From assembly GCA_964641155.1 (NCBI GenBank), contig CAZXJO010000005.1:62001-126000 (forward strand): a DNA stretch of 64,000 nucleotides, given 5' to 3'. Made by a program: the position numbers and the translations under genes. This DNA comes from DTCV01 sp964641155. GTDB taxonomy: Archaea > Thermoproteota > Thermoprotei_A > Sulfolobales > NBVN01. Every line of letters begins with the position of its first letter. The first letter of the stretch is position 1. A model generated the notes under the pieces. The model did no database searches, was not told the DNA's origin, and saw only the letters and a list, made by a program, of their open reading frames with translations. Shown piece by piece: positions 1 through 8,439 of the stretch.

Positions 1-1
1 C

Positions 2-46
2 GCAAAGACGTTCCAGGAGCTGAAGTCTAAGGCTGTAAAGAAGTAA
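2..46 (+). CDS. 3' end of an unidentified gene
   Basis: An open frame enters from the left edge and stops at TAA 44-46, giving a C-terminal tail AKTFQELKSKAVKK. The tail is Lys-rich and helical in character. It is too short to assign to a family. The next gene, ndk, lies on the opposite strand and converges on it, leaving about 60 bases between. Confidence 0.5.
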   Translation, partial: AKTFQELKSKAVKK

Positions 47-105
47 GCGCGGCTTAAAACATTGAGAGAAATCTAAAAACACGGTAGTTAGGATTTTTCT
101 TCCAA

Positions 106-543
106 CTATTTTAATTCTACCAACTCATCAGGTTTGAATATAACGCTTATTTCATAATCAGCCCTCGAAGCGCTGTCTGCGGCATGAACAACGTTCTCAC
201 CAATCGATAACGAATAATCACCTCTGATAGTTCCTGGAGGTGCTTTACGCCCGTCCGTCGGACCGATCATCAACCTAACAACGTTGACTGCGTCATCCCC
301 CTCAAGAACCATAGCAACAACGGGGCTTGAAGTCATGTATTCCACTAAACTATTGAAAAACGGCTTACCGATGTGAATGTCGTAAAGCTTCATAGCCTGC
401 TCCTCACTTAACTTGACCATTTTAAGTGCCTTAATCTTGAACCCTTTCCTCTCGAACCTGGAGATGATTTCACCTACTAACCCCCTGCGAACGCCGTCGG
501 GTTTAACTATAACTATGGTCCTATCAACCACATCGACCACCAT
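106..543 (-). CDS. ndk: Nucleoside diphosphate kinase
   Basis: Transfers the gamma phosphate of ATP to other (d)NDPs through a phosphohistidine intermediate, balancing nucleotide pools in the cytoplasm. The 145 residues match the family length. Lys14 lies in the IVKPDGV motif, and the catalytic His120 lies in NVVHAADS, where most members have HGSDS. The ATG at 543 sits about 4 bases after the expected transcription start of a TATA-like element at 567-579, so the mRNA is probably nearly leaderless. In many archaea ndk is grouped with rpl24e, rps28e and infB; here these genes are close but ndk is on the opposite strand from rpl24e and rps28e. Confidence 0.97.
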   Translation of the reverse strand: MVVDVVDRTIVIVKPDGVRRGLVGEIISRFERKGFKIKALKMVKLSEEQAMKLYDIHIGKPFFNSLVEYMTSSPVVAMVLEGDDAVNVVRLMIGPTDGRKAPPGTIRGDYSLSIGENVVHAADSASRADYEISVIFKPDELVELK

Positions 544-566
544 AACACATTCTTAACGAAGTTATC

Positions 567-579
567 TATTTAAAATTTA
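567..579. promoter_or_regulatory. TATA box, ndk side, possibly bidirectional
   Basis: The A/T run TATTTAAAATTTA is nearly symmetric. It lies about 27 bases from the ndk start on minus. It also lies about 20-25 bases upstream of a plus-strand structured element at 591-647, so it could serve both. Confidence 0.5.
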
Positions 580-590
580 ATCACACTCAA

Positions 591-647
591 CACGGGTAGT
601 GGCCCGCTGAAACTCGATGGAAATGACGAGTCCCTACCAGTGCTACA
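591..647 (+). ncRNA. Candidate structured small RNA (H/ACA-like)
   Basis: The segment folds into one long hairpin. The outer stem pairs CACGGGTAG (591-599) with CTACCAGTG (634-642) with one G-A mismatch. The inner stem pairs ACTCG (612-616) with CGAGT (627-631) around a GA-rich loop, as archaeal kink-loops have. ACA at 645-647 follows the stem. Upstream is a TATA-like run, and a short GC hairpin (654-668) follows. The internal loop is strongly asymmetric, 12 against 2 bases, which is not typical of an H/ACA pocket, so the class is unsure. Confidence 0.3.
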
Positions 648-686
648 ACAAGTAAGGGGAAAGCCCTTGCAGTGACTTATTAATAA

Positions 687-695
687 CTTTTAAAT
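687..695 (+). promoter_or_regulatory. TATA box of rpl24e
   Basis: CTTTTAAAT is centred about 38 bases upstream of the ATG at 729. This predicts a transcription start near 716 and a short leader that still contains the GGTG Shine-Dalgarno at 720-723. Confidence 0.6.
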
Positions 696-728
696 GCCCT
701 ATTCCTACCTAAGTAAGTAGGTGTTAGG

Positions 729-911
729 ATGCCTAAGATGGTTAAATGTTCGTTCTGCGGAAACGATGTAGAAGTGGGAAGTGGGTTAATGTATGTGAGA
801 AATGACGGTAACATCATGTGGTTCTGCTCCAGCAAGTGCTTAAAGAACTTCAGACTGGGCAGAGAACCCAGAAAACTACCTTGGACCTCGAAATATGTGG
901 CAACCAAGTAA
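729..911 (+). CDS. rpl24e: Ribosomal protein L24e (eL24)
   Basis: A zinc-ribbon protein of the archaeal 50S subunit. The 60 residues match archaeal L24e, which is far shorter than eukaryotic eL24. Cys7 and Cys10 (CSFC) pair with Cys33 and Cys37 (CSSKC) to form the zinc site. GGTG a few bases upstream supports the ATG at 729. rps28e follows on the same strand, but a TATA box lies between, so the two are probably transcribed separately. Confidence 0.95.
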   Translation: MPKMVKCSFCGNDVEVGSGLMYVRNDGNIMWFCSSKCLKNFRLGREPRKLPWTSKYVATK

Positions 912-993
912 TCCGACACCGTACCTTTGAGCAACCTCCACACATACAGTGCCATGGACGACGTTAGGTATCTCCACAACTGCGTCAGAAGAG

Positions 994-1001
994 CTTATAA
1001 G
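994..1001 (+). promoter_or_regulatory. TATA box of rps28e
   Basis: CTTATAAG predicts a transcription start near 1022. This excludes upstream in-frame starts at 949 and 1015 and supports translation from the ATG at 1036. Confidence 0.6.
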
Positions 1002-1035
1002 ACCAGACGCAATTATGAGGGGGGAAGTGCGTCCT

Positions 1036-1296
1036 ATGAGTGATGAAGGGAAGGTAGTGATCAATCAGCCCGAAGTTAACGTGGTGGAGGAATTCGGTTT
1101 CCCAGGTGAGGTCATCCAAATCATTGGGCGGACAGGGGTGACCGGAGAGATAACTCAGGTTCGTGTCAGAGTTCTGGAAGGAAGAGATAAGGGAAGGATA
1201 ATAACAAGGAACGTGAAAGGACCTGTTAGGGTTGGCGATATAATCATTCTCAGGGAGACGGAAAGGGAAGCCAGAAAATTGGTAGCACGTAGATGA
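1036..1296 (+). CDS. rps28e: Ribosomal protein S28e (eS28)
   Basis: A small beta-barrel protein near the mRNA exit of the 30S subunit. The 86-residue reading contains the conserved core RTGVTGEITQVRVRVLEG and the typical end RETEREARKL. The frame is open further upstream, but the N-terminal residues there do not resemble the family and would lie before the predicted transcription start. A long gene-free stretch follows. Confidence 0.93.
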   Translation: MSDEGKVVINQPEVNVVEEFGFPGEVIQIIGRTGVTGEITQVRVRVLEGRDKGRIITRNVKGPVRVGDIIILRETEREARKLVARR

Positions 1297-1720
1297 TTAC
1301 AGTAACGTAAGTCACACCCCCACCGCACTGTTGATTAAGGGTTTACGGTTTTAACCACAAGTAGTATTGTTTACAAGCTCAAACTCACTGGCACCCTTCA
1401 TGAAGGTGTGAAAACCTATAAACATCCAGAAAGCAGAGACCTTACTCCATTTTCCATTATTACCTGGTCTGGTGCTCGAAGGGGGACAAACATTCACCAG
1501 TGAGTGCGGTAAAAAGGGCTGGGGTACGCGATCCGCTAAGTTGTGTGTGGACTGAGTCCCTGAGTTAATATAAACCAGCATGCCCACTTCTTATGTCCGC
1601 ATGTCCAACCATGTAGTACATTGAGGTAGTGTCAGATAAGTTAGGGCTCATAATGCGTTGAGCGAAGCAACAATTGAACATCAAAAATTGGGGGTCCCCT
1701 GACACCAGTAATGAGAAGGT
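1297..1720. other. 424-base gap between convergent genes
   Basis: No convincing protein gene. A 78-codon minus-strand frame (1351-1587) has a composition unlike its neighbours and no Shine-Dalgarno. The right half holds an inverted repeat, GTGTCAG near 1629-1635 with CTGACAC near 1699-1705, that encloses smaller hairpins. Motifs of SRP RNA, RNase P RNA, tRNA and 5S rRNA were sought and not found. An unrecognised RNA or a degenerate element remains possible. Confidence 0.4.
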
Positions 1721-3561
1721 TCACTCAGAAGTGAGGCCCTTCAGTAGCTGAGTGAGTGATAACCCGTACGTCGGGCTGACCTTCTGCTTAATCTTTATAA
1801 TTTCCCTAATAAGTTCTAGGACCTCGTTGCTTACGGTTTCGGCGTACTTCGTAATTACTATCCTTATATCCTCCTCACTAGGATTGGTGTATAACACATC
1901 GTTCTCATCGAAGTGTCTCCCAACCATCACGTTACCCTTTATAGAAACAGCCACTGTGGAACCTTTCTTAGCCTCATGAATGGTCTTACCCCTGTCCTGA
2001 ATCTGCATGATGATGCCTAACTCCCTTCCATCAGATCTCATGATCGGGTATCCAGGCCTAATGACGCCCTCTATGACCTCCACTCCCACTATTGCTGGGT
2101 CACTCCTCCTAAAAACACATCCGGGTAAGACCTTAAACTTCCCTGGGAAGACCACCTTAAGTAATTCACGCCTCCGCTCCTCCTCCTTCAGATCGTTAAT
2201 CCATTTCTCGTAGGATTCCACCAGCTTGTATATGAGGTTATCACTTAAGATCTTAATTCCCTCCTTCATCGCTACCTCCTCCGCATCTGGTAAAGCCTTG
2301 ACATTGAAGAGGAGGATCACCCCCAAATACTTGTTCTTCTTAGCCACGACTGAAGCCTCAACCACATCCCTCTTAGTTAAGGGACCTACATCAGCAACCC
2401 TCACCGGCACCCCTCTACTCTCCAGAGAACCTACTACTGCTTCTAAAGTACCTAACGCATCAGCCTTAACCACCACGCCGTCTATCTCCTTCCTGATCCT
2501 AACCTGAGCCACTTCTTCGGAGACCTTCCTAACTATTTCATCAACCGAGGCCCCCTCCGGCACCACATATACTGGAGCACCGGCAATGGCTTCATCAAGT
2601 CCTGGGGCGCTGATCCTCACACCGCTAGCAGCTACGACCTCATCCAATGCGATGAAGGAGTCCTCAGGCGCCCTCATCTCATCTAAGGGCTTCGGCATTA
2701 GCAAAGCCCTCACCTTAGTAACTATTGGTTTATTCAACCCGCCTACAACTATCTCATCANNNNNNNNNNACCCTTCCTCAACACCCCGTTATATATTATA
2801 GTGTCTATGCAGGTTCCGAGCCCCGGAACCTCCTTAACTTCCAGCACTACCCCGCTCGCTGGACCTTCAGTGAACATCAACTGATGCGTTAGGTACCTTT
2901 GAGCTAGCCCAGCTAAAACCGCCAACAGCTCCGCGATGCCCTCACCACTCTTAGCCGATACTGGAACCACAGCTAATGTCTTGGTAAAGTCCCTAACTTT
3001 GTCAAACCTCTCGGCGTTGAAGCCAAGATTGTTCAGCTCACCGATAATCCTGTACAACCTCTTATCCAGCTCATCCACTGCTTGCTGTGGCTGCTTCTTA
3101 AGTGAGATTAAGAAGGGTTCACCAACACATGCCTTCCAACCAGGTACCTTATCGATCTTATTCGCAGCAACTATGAAGGGGACCTTCCTACTCCTCAATA
3201 TTTCAACGCATTCCACTGTCTGCTTCTTAACTCCTTCATTGACGTCGATAACCAGTATTGAGAAGTCCGCTATACTACCTCCCCTCCTCCTCAGGTTGCT
3301 GAACGCCTCATGCCCTGGGGTGTCAATGAACAGCAACCCTGGTATTTTAAGTTGTATATTAAACATGGACCGCAGCGGTTTCGTTAGCTCGTGGATAACT
3401 GATGAAGGAACCAGACTAGCGCCTATATGTTGAGTCATCTCCCCCGGTTCCTTCTTTATTACGGCAGTACCCCTAATTCTGTCCAGTAATGATGTCTTTC
3501 CATGATCTACGTGACCTAAGACCACCACTATAGGTTGCCTTAACCTCTTCTCAGCAGCCAT
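1721..3561 (-). CDS. infB: Translation initiation factor aIF5B (split by a scaffold gap)
   Basis: GTPase that promotes initiator tRNA placement and subunit joining. The N-terminal G domain shows GHVDHGKT (residues 16-23), DTPGHEAF, NKID and SAKSGEG. The downstream part carries domains II-IV of aIF5B. No intein is present, although this gene often hosts one. Ten Ns at 2760-2769 split it into two frames. The flanks read ...GVLRKG and DEIVVGGLNKP..., and known aIF5Bs run straight from one to the other, so the gene is intact and the N length arbitrary. About 610 residues in total, normal for archaea. It lies 13 bases after prf1 on the same strand. Confidence 0.95.
2760..2769. other. Assembly gap (10 Ns)
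   Basis: Ten N bases inside infB. Restoring the frame needs a net change: the T at the end of GGT on one flank and the T before GATGAG on the other may be the same base, which would make a contig overlap of one base rather than missing sequence. Confidence 0.97.
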
Positions 3562-3574
3562 TAACTCCCCGAAA

Positions 3575-4621
3575 CTAAGACGTCTTATACCTTAAAATCG
3601 CTACTACGCCGTTGAAGGTCTTCTTAATCCACACGTACTCAGGTATTGACTCCGGTATCACAAACGTCTCAGCACCTGACTTCTTAGCCAGGTTCAACAG
3701 CATCTCAATTTCCGGGCAGTCCTCAACAACTATCAGGGTTTTAACCATACCTGAGTTTAAGGCGTTAATAACCTCATTAAGACCGTATAAAGCCATTCCG
3801 TCATCCTTAGCCAGGTGGAACTTAAATTCTTCTATAGCGTTAACCGCATCGATGTACTTATGACCCCTAATTATTTCTGATGCCCTCATAACGAGCTCTT
3901 TAAGTCCTGGCTCCCCCTGAGAGCTAACATCTATTAAGGAGTTTATGACCTTCTCCTTCAACCTGTAATCTATGTAATCACCCTTCAAGAAGTCGTGTTT
4001 GGAGTAACCCGGACCACCAACTAAGATCCCCTTGAGCTTACCGTACTCTAGGTATGGGAGGAAGTGCTTATTGACGATCTCACCCACCTTCTTGTAGAAG
4101 TCCTCAACTAACTCTTCGATAATTCTGTCGTAACGTCTTTGAGACTGACCTCCCTTACCGTGCTTCCCCGGAACGTAACCCTCAACTTCGTCAAGGACCG
4201 TTAATGACGTGCCCTTAAGCAAACCTATAGTGGCCTCATCACGTTCTATGATCACTAGGCCGAAGACGTCTGATTCCTCTACCATGTTTTCAAGGAATTC
4301 CGTGTGGAAGTACTTATCAGTCCTGTAGAAGTAGATCGTAATAGGCTCTGGAGGTGAGAACATCAAACATATGAATTCCTCATTTTCATCATTCTCACCT
4401 GCAAACACCACCAGACCATTTGGCGGGATCTTAGATATGTTGCTCAACCTATCTATGGCTGCCGTCAAAGCCCTTTGAACCTTATCTTTAGTTCTCTTCA
4501 GCTTTATGTTGTCGGTTATGGAGAGCTCTTGCCTCAACACGTTGATGACGTCACTCACAGGCCTACCAGGGGGTATGTACAGGGACAGCAAAGTCGTCGC
4601 ATGCGCTCTCCAGCCCTTCAA
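3575..4621 (-). CDS. prf1: Peptide chain release factor aRF1
   Basis: Recognises all three stop codons and triggers peptide release. The GGQ motif is at residues 157-159 (GKGGQSQRR). The stop-decoding NIKS element reads NIKL (38-41). The C-terminal domain is typical. The first ATG/GTG/TTG in frame is the TTG at 4621, but the frame stays open and family-like for about 18 further codons (ending IIKELKGW). A Shine-Dalgarno (GGTGG) lies just before an ATA at 4673-4675. The true protein is therefore probably about 366 residues with a non-standard start; see findings. infB follows closely. Confidence 0.95.
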   Translation of the reverse strand: MKGWRAHATTLLSLYIPPGRPVSDVINVLRQELSITDNIKLKRTKDKVQRALTAAIDRLSNISKIPPNGLVVFAGENDENEEFICLMFSPPEPITIYFYRTDKYFHTEFLENMVEESDVFGLVIIERDEATIGLLKGTSLTVLDEVEGYVPGKHGKGGQSQRRYDRIIEELVEDFYKKVGEIVNKHFLPYLEYGKLKGILVGGPGYSKHDFLKGDYIDYRLKEKVINSLIDVSSQGEPGLKELVMRASEIIRGHKYIDAVNAIEEFKFHLAKDDGMALYGLNEVINALNSGMVKTLIVVEDCPEIEMLLNLAKKSGAETFVIPESIPEYVWIKKTFNGVVAILRYKTS

Positions 4622-4785
4622 CTCCTTGATTATCTGCCCTAACTGGTTCCTATCAATGCTGTACTCGCTAAATATGACCCACCATCCTCATTAGATATCT
4701 ACCGTTCCTTAAAACTCTAACTGCGGTTAAGGGACATCACTCTTTTAAAGAAGTTGAGGAGTGATATAGCTACACGGTTATGAGA

Positions 4786-5079
4786 ATGGCTAGGAGGGTA
4801 GTACTCTTCGTGGGGTATAATAGCAGTAGTTACGAGTTAATCAGGAAGTTAAGACTCAGCAAGTTAAACACCAGCTACGTGGAACTAATCCACATACCTG
4901 ACACGGATGACTTATCCCTACCCTCAATAGTGGTTGAGAACGTAGTTAACGGCAGATTAATGCGTGAAGAATTGCGGATAACGAACGACTTAAATTACTA
5001 CTTGGAGCGGATAAATGAGCGCTTCCACGATGAAGATCAAACAACCGAGTTCAAACATGAACCACTATCAGTGCTTTAA
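4786..5079 (+). CDS. Small protein of unknown function
   Basis: I do not recognise this 97-residue protein. It starts with a beta-strand-like segment (RRVVLFVGYNSSS), then an amphipathic helix and an acidic, charged C-terminus. It has no cysteines, membrane segment or signal peptide. The fold could be a small alpha/beta domain resembling a thioredoxin or glutaredoxin without active-site Cys, but this is a guess. A TATA-like TCTTTTAAAG lies about 40 bases upstream. Either ATG at 4780 or 4786 could be used. It is transcribed alone, divergent from prf1 and convergent with gltX. Confidence 0.6.
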   Translation: MARRVVLFVGYNSSSYELIRKLRLSKLNTSYVELIHIPDTDDLSLPSIVVENVVNGRLMREELRITNDLNYYLERINERFHDEDQTTEFKHEPLSVL

Positions 5080-5183
5080 CTCGAGCAATTAAGTCATAGT
5101 TAAAAATGAGACCTTCGTCGTTTGGAGCCGAAGATGTGCCGGAAACCACCTTGATTCGGAGGAAGAACACATGCCTTAGGCGC

Positions 5184-6956
5184 TCACTCGTGCAGATATG
5201 TGGCCTCGACAACACCACTTCTGAGGCTCCTTATCTTAACGAAACCGTACCTCAGCAGCTGCACTACTTCCCCATCCTTCAAATTCCTCATGTATGCCTC
5301 ACCATAACCCCTAATACCCACCAGGTTAAATCCCTCAGGCTTAACAATTACGACCTTAACGAAGTCCTCATGAGGGACCCACTGAATTATGGGTGCTTTA
5401 AGTTTCTTAGCATCACTTAAGCCAAGGCTCACAAACTCCGCCAACATCCCGTCGGAAGTCCCACCTAAGTATTTGATGTTCATAAACTCCATTAACCTGA
5501 TATAACCTATACTCCTTAACTTATCGGCATCGTCCCTATCTAGGAGAACCGTTAGCACACCATCGACAACGTTAACCTTTATGTCCCTACTACCTAACTC
5601 CTTATTGGTGGGGTGGAGAGGTATCGTAACACTGCTCAAAGTGTTCGGAACGGACTTAATCAGTACCTTAACCGGCGGGTGACTTACGAACATCAACCTC
5701 TTAGCGATAGGGTCAATCAACTTCCTGTTAATGGCTGCCACGTTCTCCCAACTAATTACGGCATCTGAAACCTTAACACCGACTTCCAAGATAACCTTCC
5801 TAATGGTCTCAGGAAGCACCCCCCTGTTTCTCAGCGAGGCTATGGTTCCAAACCTGATATCGTCGGCTGACTTAAATTTATTCGGATGCTTATTAAGTAA
5901 TTCCTTGATCTTAGACTTGCTTAAGATGAATCCCTCCAACTTAAGCCTACCTAAGTTAATTACTTCCGGGTACTCCCACTTAAGGTGGTCGTAGAGGTAC
6001 TTCTGCTTAAGGGTGTTGACCGCGTGCTCCTTACCCCTCAATATATGAGTTATTGACATCAGGTGGTCATCAACCCCTGCAGCGAAATTGTACGTGGGCC
6101 ACACCACGTACTTGGAACCCACTATGGGATGCGGATTTCTGTCAGTGTCGATTATCCTGAAAGCCACCCAATCCCTCAAGGAGGGGTCCGGGTTGAGCAG
6201 GTCGGTCTTAACCCTTAGAACAGCTTCCCCCTCTCTAAAGTGGTTAGCGATCATCTTATCCCAAAGCTCTAGACCGGTTTCAACGGGCGCCTCCCTATGC
6301 GGGCACGGCTTCATGCTCATCTTACACTTAGAGAACTCCTCCCTACTACATAAGTCCACGTAAGCTCCTCCAACAGCTATTAACTCCTTAGCCACTTTGT
6401 AGTACAACTCCATCCTCAGAGACTGAACGTATTCTTCATCCCACTTAATTCCTAACCACCTTAGATCCTCCCTAATAGCTGAGTACGCCTCAGGTAACGG
6501 TTGCTTGGTTTTAGGGTCAGTATCCTCAAACCTCAGTATGAGTTTGCCTTTATACTCCCTAGCATATTCGTAGCTGAGTATGGCTGGCCTCGCATTACCT
6601 AGGTGTATCAGGAAATCGGGGTTCGGCGCGAATCTGGTCCTAACCTCCCTATACTTGACGGCATTGGGTAGTGGCGGTAAAGTCTTCGGCTGAGCCACTT
6701 CTTTCTCAATGAAGATATCAGGATAGTTCTCCTTAGCCAGCCTCACCTGCTCGTCCGGACTCATGCAGTTAACTTTAGAAACTATTTCAGAAACCAAACC
6801 TTCTAAGTCCTTAGCATGTTTCCTTAATTCCTGCCTAACCCCGAGCACCTTACCCAATACGGGCTTTACTGAAGCCTTACCCCCGTGCTCAATAGCGTTC
6901 TTCAGAGCTAGCTTGAATATCAATTCCCTTACATCACTATCTAATTCTCCGCACAT
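5184..6956 (-). CDS. gltX: Glutamyl-tRNA synthetase, archaeal type
   Basis: Charges tRNA-Glu with glutamate. An N-terminal helical extension of about 100 residues is followed by the class I Rossmann core. The HIGH motif reads IHLGN (about residues 117-121) and the KMSKS motif reads LSKSK. The C-terminal half is the beta-barrel type of archaeal GluRS/eukaryotic GlnRS. The ATG at 6956 is chosen because GGTGG sits 5 bases upstream; an in-frame GTG at 6965 is less likely. The start overlaps the preceding unknown gene by 20 bases, suggesting translational coupling. Archaeal GluRS commonly also glutamylates tRNA-Gln for later amidation. Confidence 0.97.
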   Translation of the reverse strand: MCGELDSDVRELIFKLALKNAIEHGGKASVKPVLGKVLGVRQELRKHAKDLEGLVSEIVSKVNCMSPDEQVRLAKENYPDIFIEKEVAQPKTLPPLPNAVKYREVRTRFAPNPDFLIHLGNARPAILSYEYAREYKGKLILRFEDTDPKTKQPLPEAYSAIREDLRWLGIKWDEEYVQSLRMELYYKVAKELIAVGGAYVDLCSREEFSKCKMSMKPCPHREAPVETGLELWDKMIANHFREGEAVLRVKTDLLNPDPSLRDWVAFRIIDTDRNPHPIVGSKYVVWPTYNFAAGVDDHLMSITHILRGKEHAVNTLKQKYLYDHLKWEYPEVINLGRLKLEGFILSKSKIKELLNKHPNKFKSADDIRFGTIASLRNRGVLPETIRKVILEVGVKVSDAVISWENVAAINRKLIDPIAKRLMFVSHPPVKVLIKSVPNTLSSVTIPLHPTNKELGSRDIKVNVVDGVLTVLLDRDDADKLRSIGYIRLMEFMNIKYLGGTSDGMLAEFVSLGLSDAKKLKAPIIQWVPHEDFVKVVIVKPEGFNLVGIRGYGEAYMRNLKDGEVVQLLRYGFVKIRSLRSGVVEATYLHE

Positions 6957-7419
6957 GATCACCACCGGCTACGTAGACCCTGTAGCCTTGAGGTCTGCCA
7001 ATAAATTCCTCAATGAGTACTATATAGCCTTTACATCTTGAGTATGAGTTCCTAACCTCACCCTTACCGGTGACGGTGTAAGCGATCAAATCACCGACGT
7101 CAACGCTGTACGCCTCATCAACAACTAAAATGACCTCACGTCCCGTAACTTCCATAAGGCATACTTCAGCATTGCCGGACACATGTATGCAGGTGTTCAG
7201 CCTGTTATTGCATATCACGACCTCATCCTTTAACACGTTGTCATTGATTAATTCCTTGATGTATTTACATTCAACCTCCTTGAAACTTCCCTGAAACTCT
7301 TTCGGAAGTGACTCACTCGACTCGCAGCTCTCGGCACCGCACCGCAGGTAGCAGGCAACCCTCTCATAATAATTGGAACTCTTCTCCAAGTCCACACGTA
7401 CTCCAGGCCTTAAAACCAC
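6937..7419 (-). CDS. Cysteine-rich protein of unknown function
   Basis: I do not recognise this 160-residue protein. It has eight cysteines: two in ACYLRC, then in AESC, EVEC, VVIC, LNTC, AEVC and YSRC, without a classical CxxC pair. The second half is rich in beta strands with a Gly-rich turn, as in a small beta barrel. It starts with GTG sharing one base with the stop of the prenyl synthase gene and overlaps the start of gltX, so it belongs to this operon. Possible roles include metal or Fe-S binding or RNA binding, but neither can be shown here. Confidence 0.65.
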   Translation of the reverse strand: MVLRPGVRVDLEKSSNYYERVACYLRCGAESCESSESLPKEFQGSFKEVECKYIKELINDNVLKDEVVICNNRLNTCIHVSGNAEVCLMEVTGREVILVVDEAYSVDVGDLIAYTVTGKGEVRNSYSRCKGYIVLIEEFIGRPQGYRVYVAGGDHVRRIR

Positions 7420-8417
7420 TAATACGACCTCTGAGTCAAGAATAGGGCGAAGTCCCTGAGCAACCTCTTAGCCTCCTGGTCCTTACCGCTGACCTCATCA
7501 AGCGCTTTAAGACCTCTCCGTAGGTATTCCTCAGCCATCCTGTTACTAAACTCTAAAGCGCCGGAGTCAATGACTATCCTAGCCACCTCTCTGAGGTCGC
7601 TCTCACTGGCTGCTGGGTTGCCTAAGTTCTTGAGAATAACTTCCTTCTCATGACTACCTACATTATTCAACGCGTAGATGATGAGTAAAGTCTTCTTACC
7701 TTCCCTAAGGTCGCTGAACACCGGTTTACCTAAAACCTTTTCATCCCCCACCAACCCTAACTCATCATCCCTTATTTGAAATGCTATACCAACGTTTTTA
7801 GCGAACTCACCCATCTTCGCTACATCATCATCGCCAGCGCCGGCGATGACGCCCCCTATGCAGGATGAGGCTTTAAACAATGCCGCTGTTTTCTTAAATA
7901 TCATGGTGAAGTACTCCTCCATCCTCACATCACTCCTTTCCTCGAACTCCATATCCAATGATTGGCCCTCCGCCACAGTCACGGCAGCCCATGTAAGTTC
8001 CTTCAACGCCTTGATGATTAGATTGTCTGGAACCTTGCCAACCAACCTCAACATTGCCTCATATGATTTGGAGAACAATAAATCACCTGCTAATATCGCC
8101 ATGGCTTCGCCGTATACCTTATGGACTGTGGGAACGCCCCTCCTAAAGTCATCCCTATCCATTATATCGTCGTGAATTAATGTGAAGTTATGCAGTAATT
8201 CAACAGATGCCGCGGGGTAGAGTGCTAAGTCCTCATCCAATCCAAAAAGTCTGGCGGACAGAACCGTCAGTAACGGCCTCAAACGCTTGCCGCCTGCTCT
8301 TAGGAGGTGTGAGGACGCCTCATACAACTTTTTCTCATCCCCCCTCAACACATCATCTATAATCAGGTTAACCCTCCCAGCTATCTTAGACGCGTAATTC
8401 AATAACTCATCAACCAT
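7419..8417 (-). CDS. Polyprenyl diphosphate synthase (geranylgeranyl/farnesyl type)
   Basis: Condenses IPP with allylic diphosphates to make the isoprenoid chains of archaeal lipids. It has GGKRLRP (42-48), the first Asp-rich motif DDIMD (83-87) and the second as RDDELG (216-221). The 332 residues are a usual length. Product length (C15, C20 or C25) cannot be settled from the residues before the first Asp motif. ATG at 8417 is preceded by GGTGG. It is last of the isoprenoid genes in the block ipk-fni-this gene, 22 bases after fni. Confidence 0.94.
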   Translation of the reverse strand: MVDELLNYASKIAGRVNLIIDDVLRGDEKKLYEASSHLLRAGGKRLRPLLTVLSARLFGLDEDLALYPAASVELLHNFTLIHDDIMDRDDFRRGVPTVHKVYGEAMAILAGDLLFSKSYEAMLRLVGKVPDNLIIKALKELTWAAVTVAEGQSLDMEFEERSDVRMEEYFTMIFKKTAALFKASSCIGGVIAGAGDDDVAKMGEFAKNVGIAFQIRDDELGLVGDEKVLGKPVFSDLREGKKTLLIIYALNNVGSHEKEVILKNLGNPAASESDLREVARIVIDSGALEFSNRMAEEYLRRGLKALDEVSGKDQEAKRLLRDFALFLTQRSY

Positions 8418-8439
8418 CCAACCACCTAGTTAGAGAGTA

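Noticed and set aside
680..1064. Two minus-strand frames over rpl24e and the rps28e start
   Set aside because: They are antisense to well-supported ribosomal protein genes and have no features of their own.
1351..1587. 78-codon minus-strand frame in the rps28e-infB gap
   Set aside because: No Shine-Dalgarno, odd composition rich in Asn/Ser/Pro, and no recognisable motif; more likely chance in a non-coding gap.
1400..1720. SRP RNA or RNase P RNA in the long convergent gap
   Set aside because: Conserved SRP helix 8 and RNase P core motifs were sought on both strands and not found.
1721..3561. infB as two genes or a pseudogene
   Set aside because: The break coincides with an N run and the flanking residues join perfectly; it is an assembly artefact.
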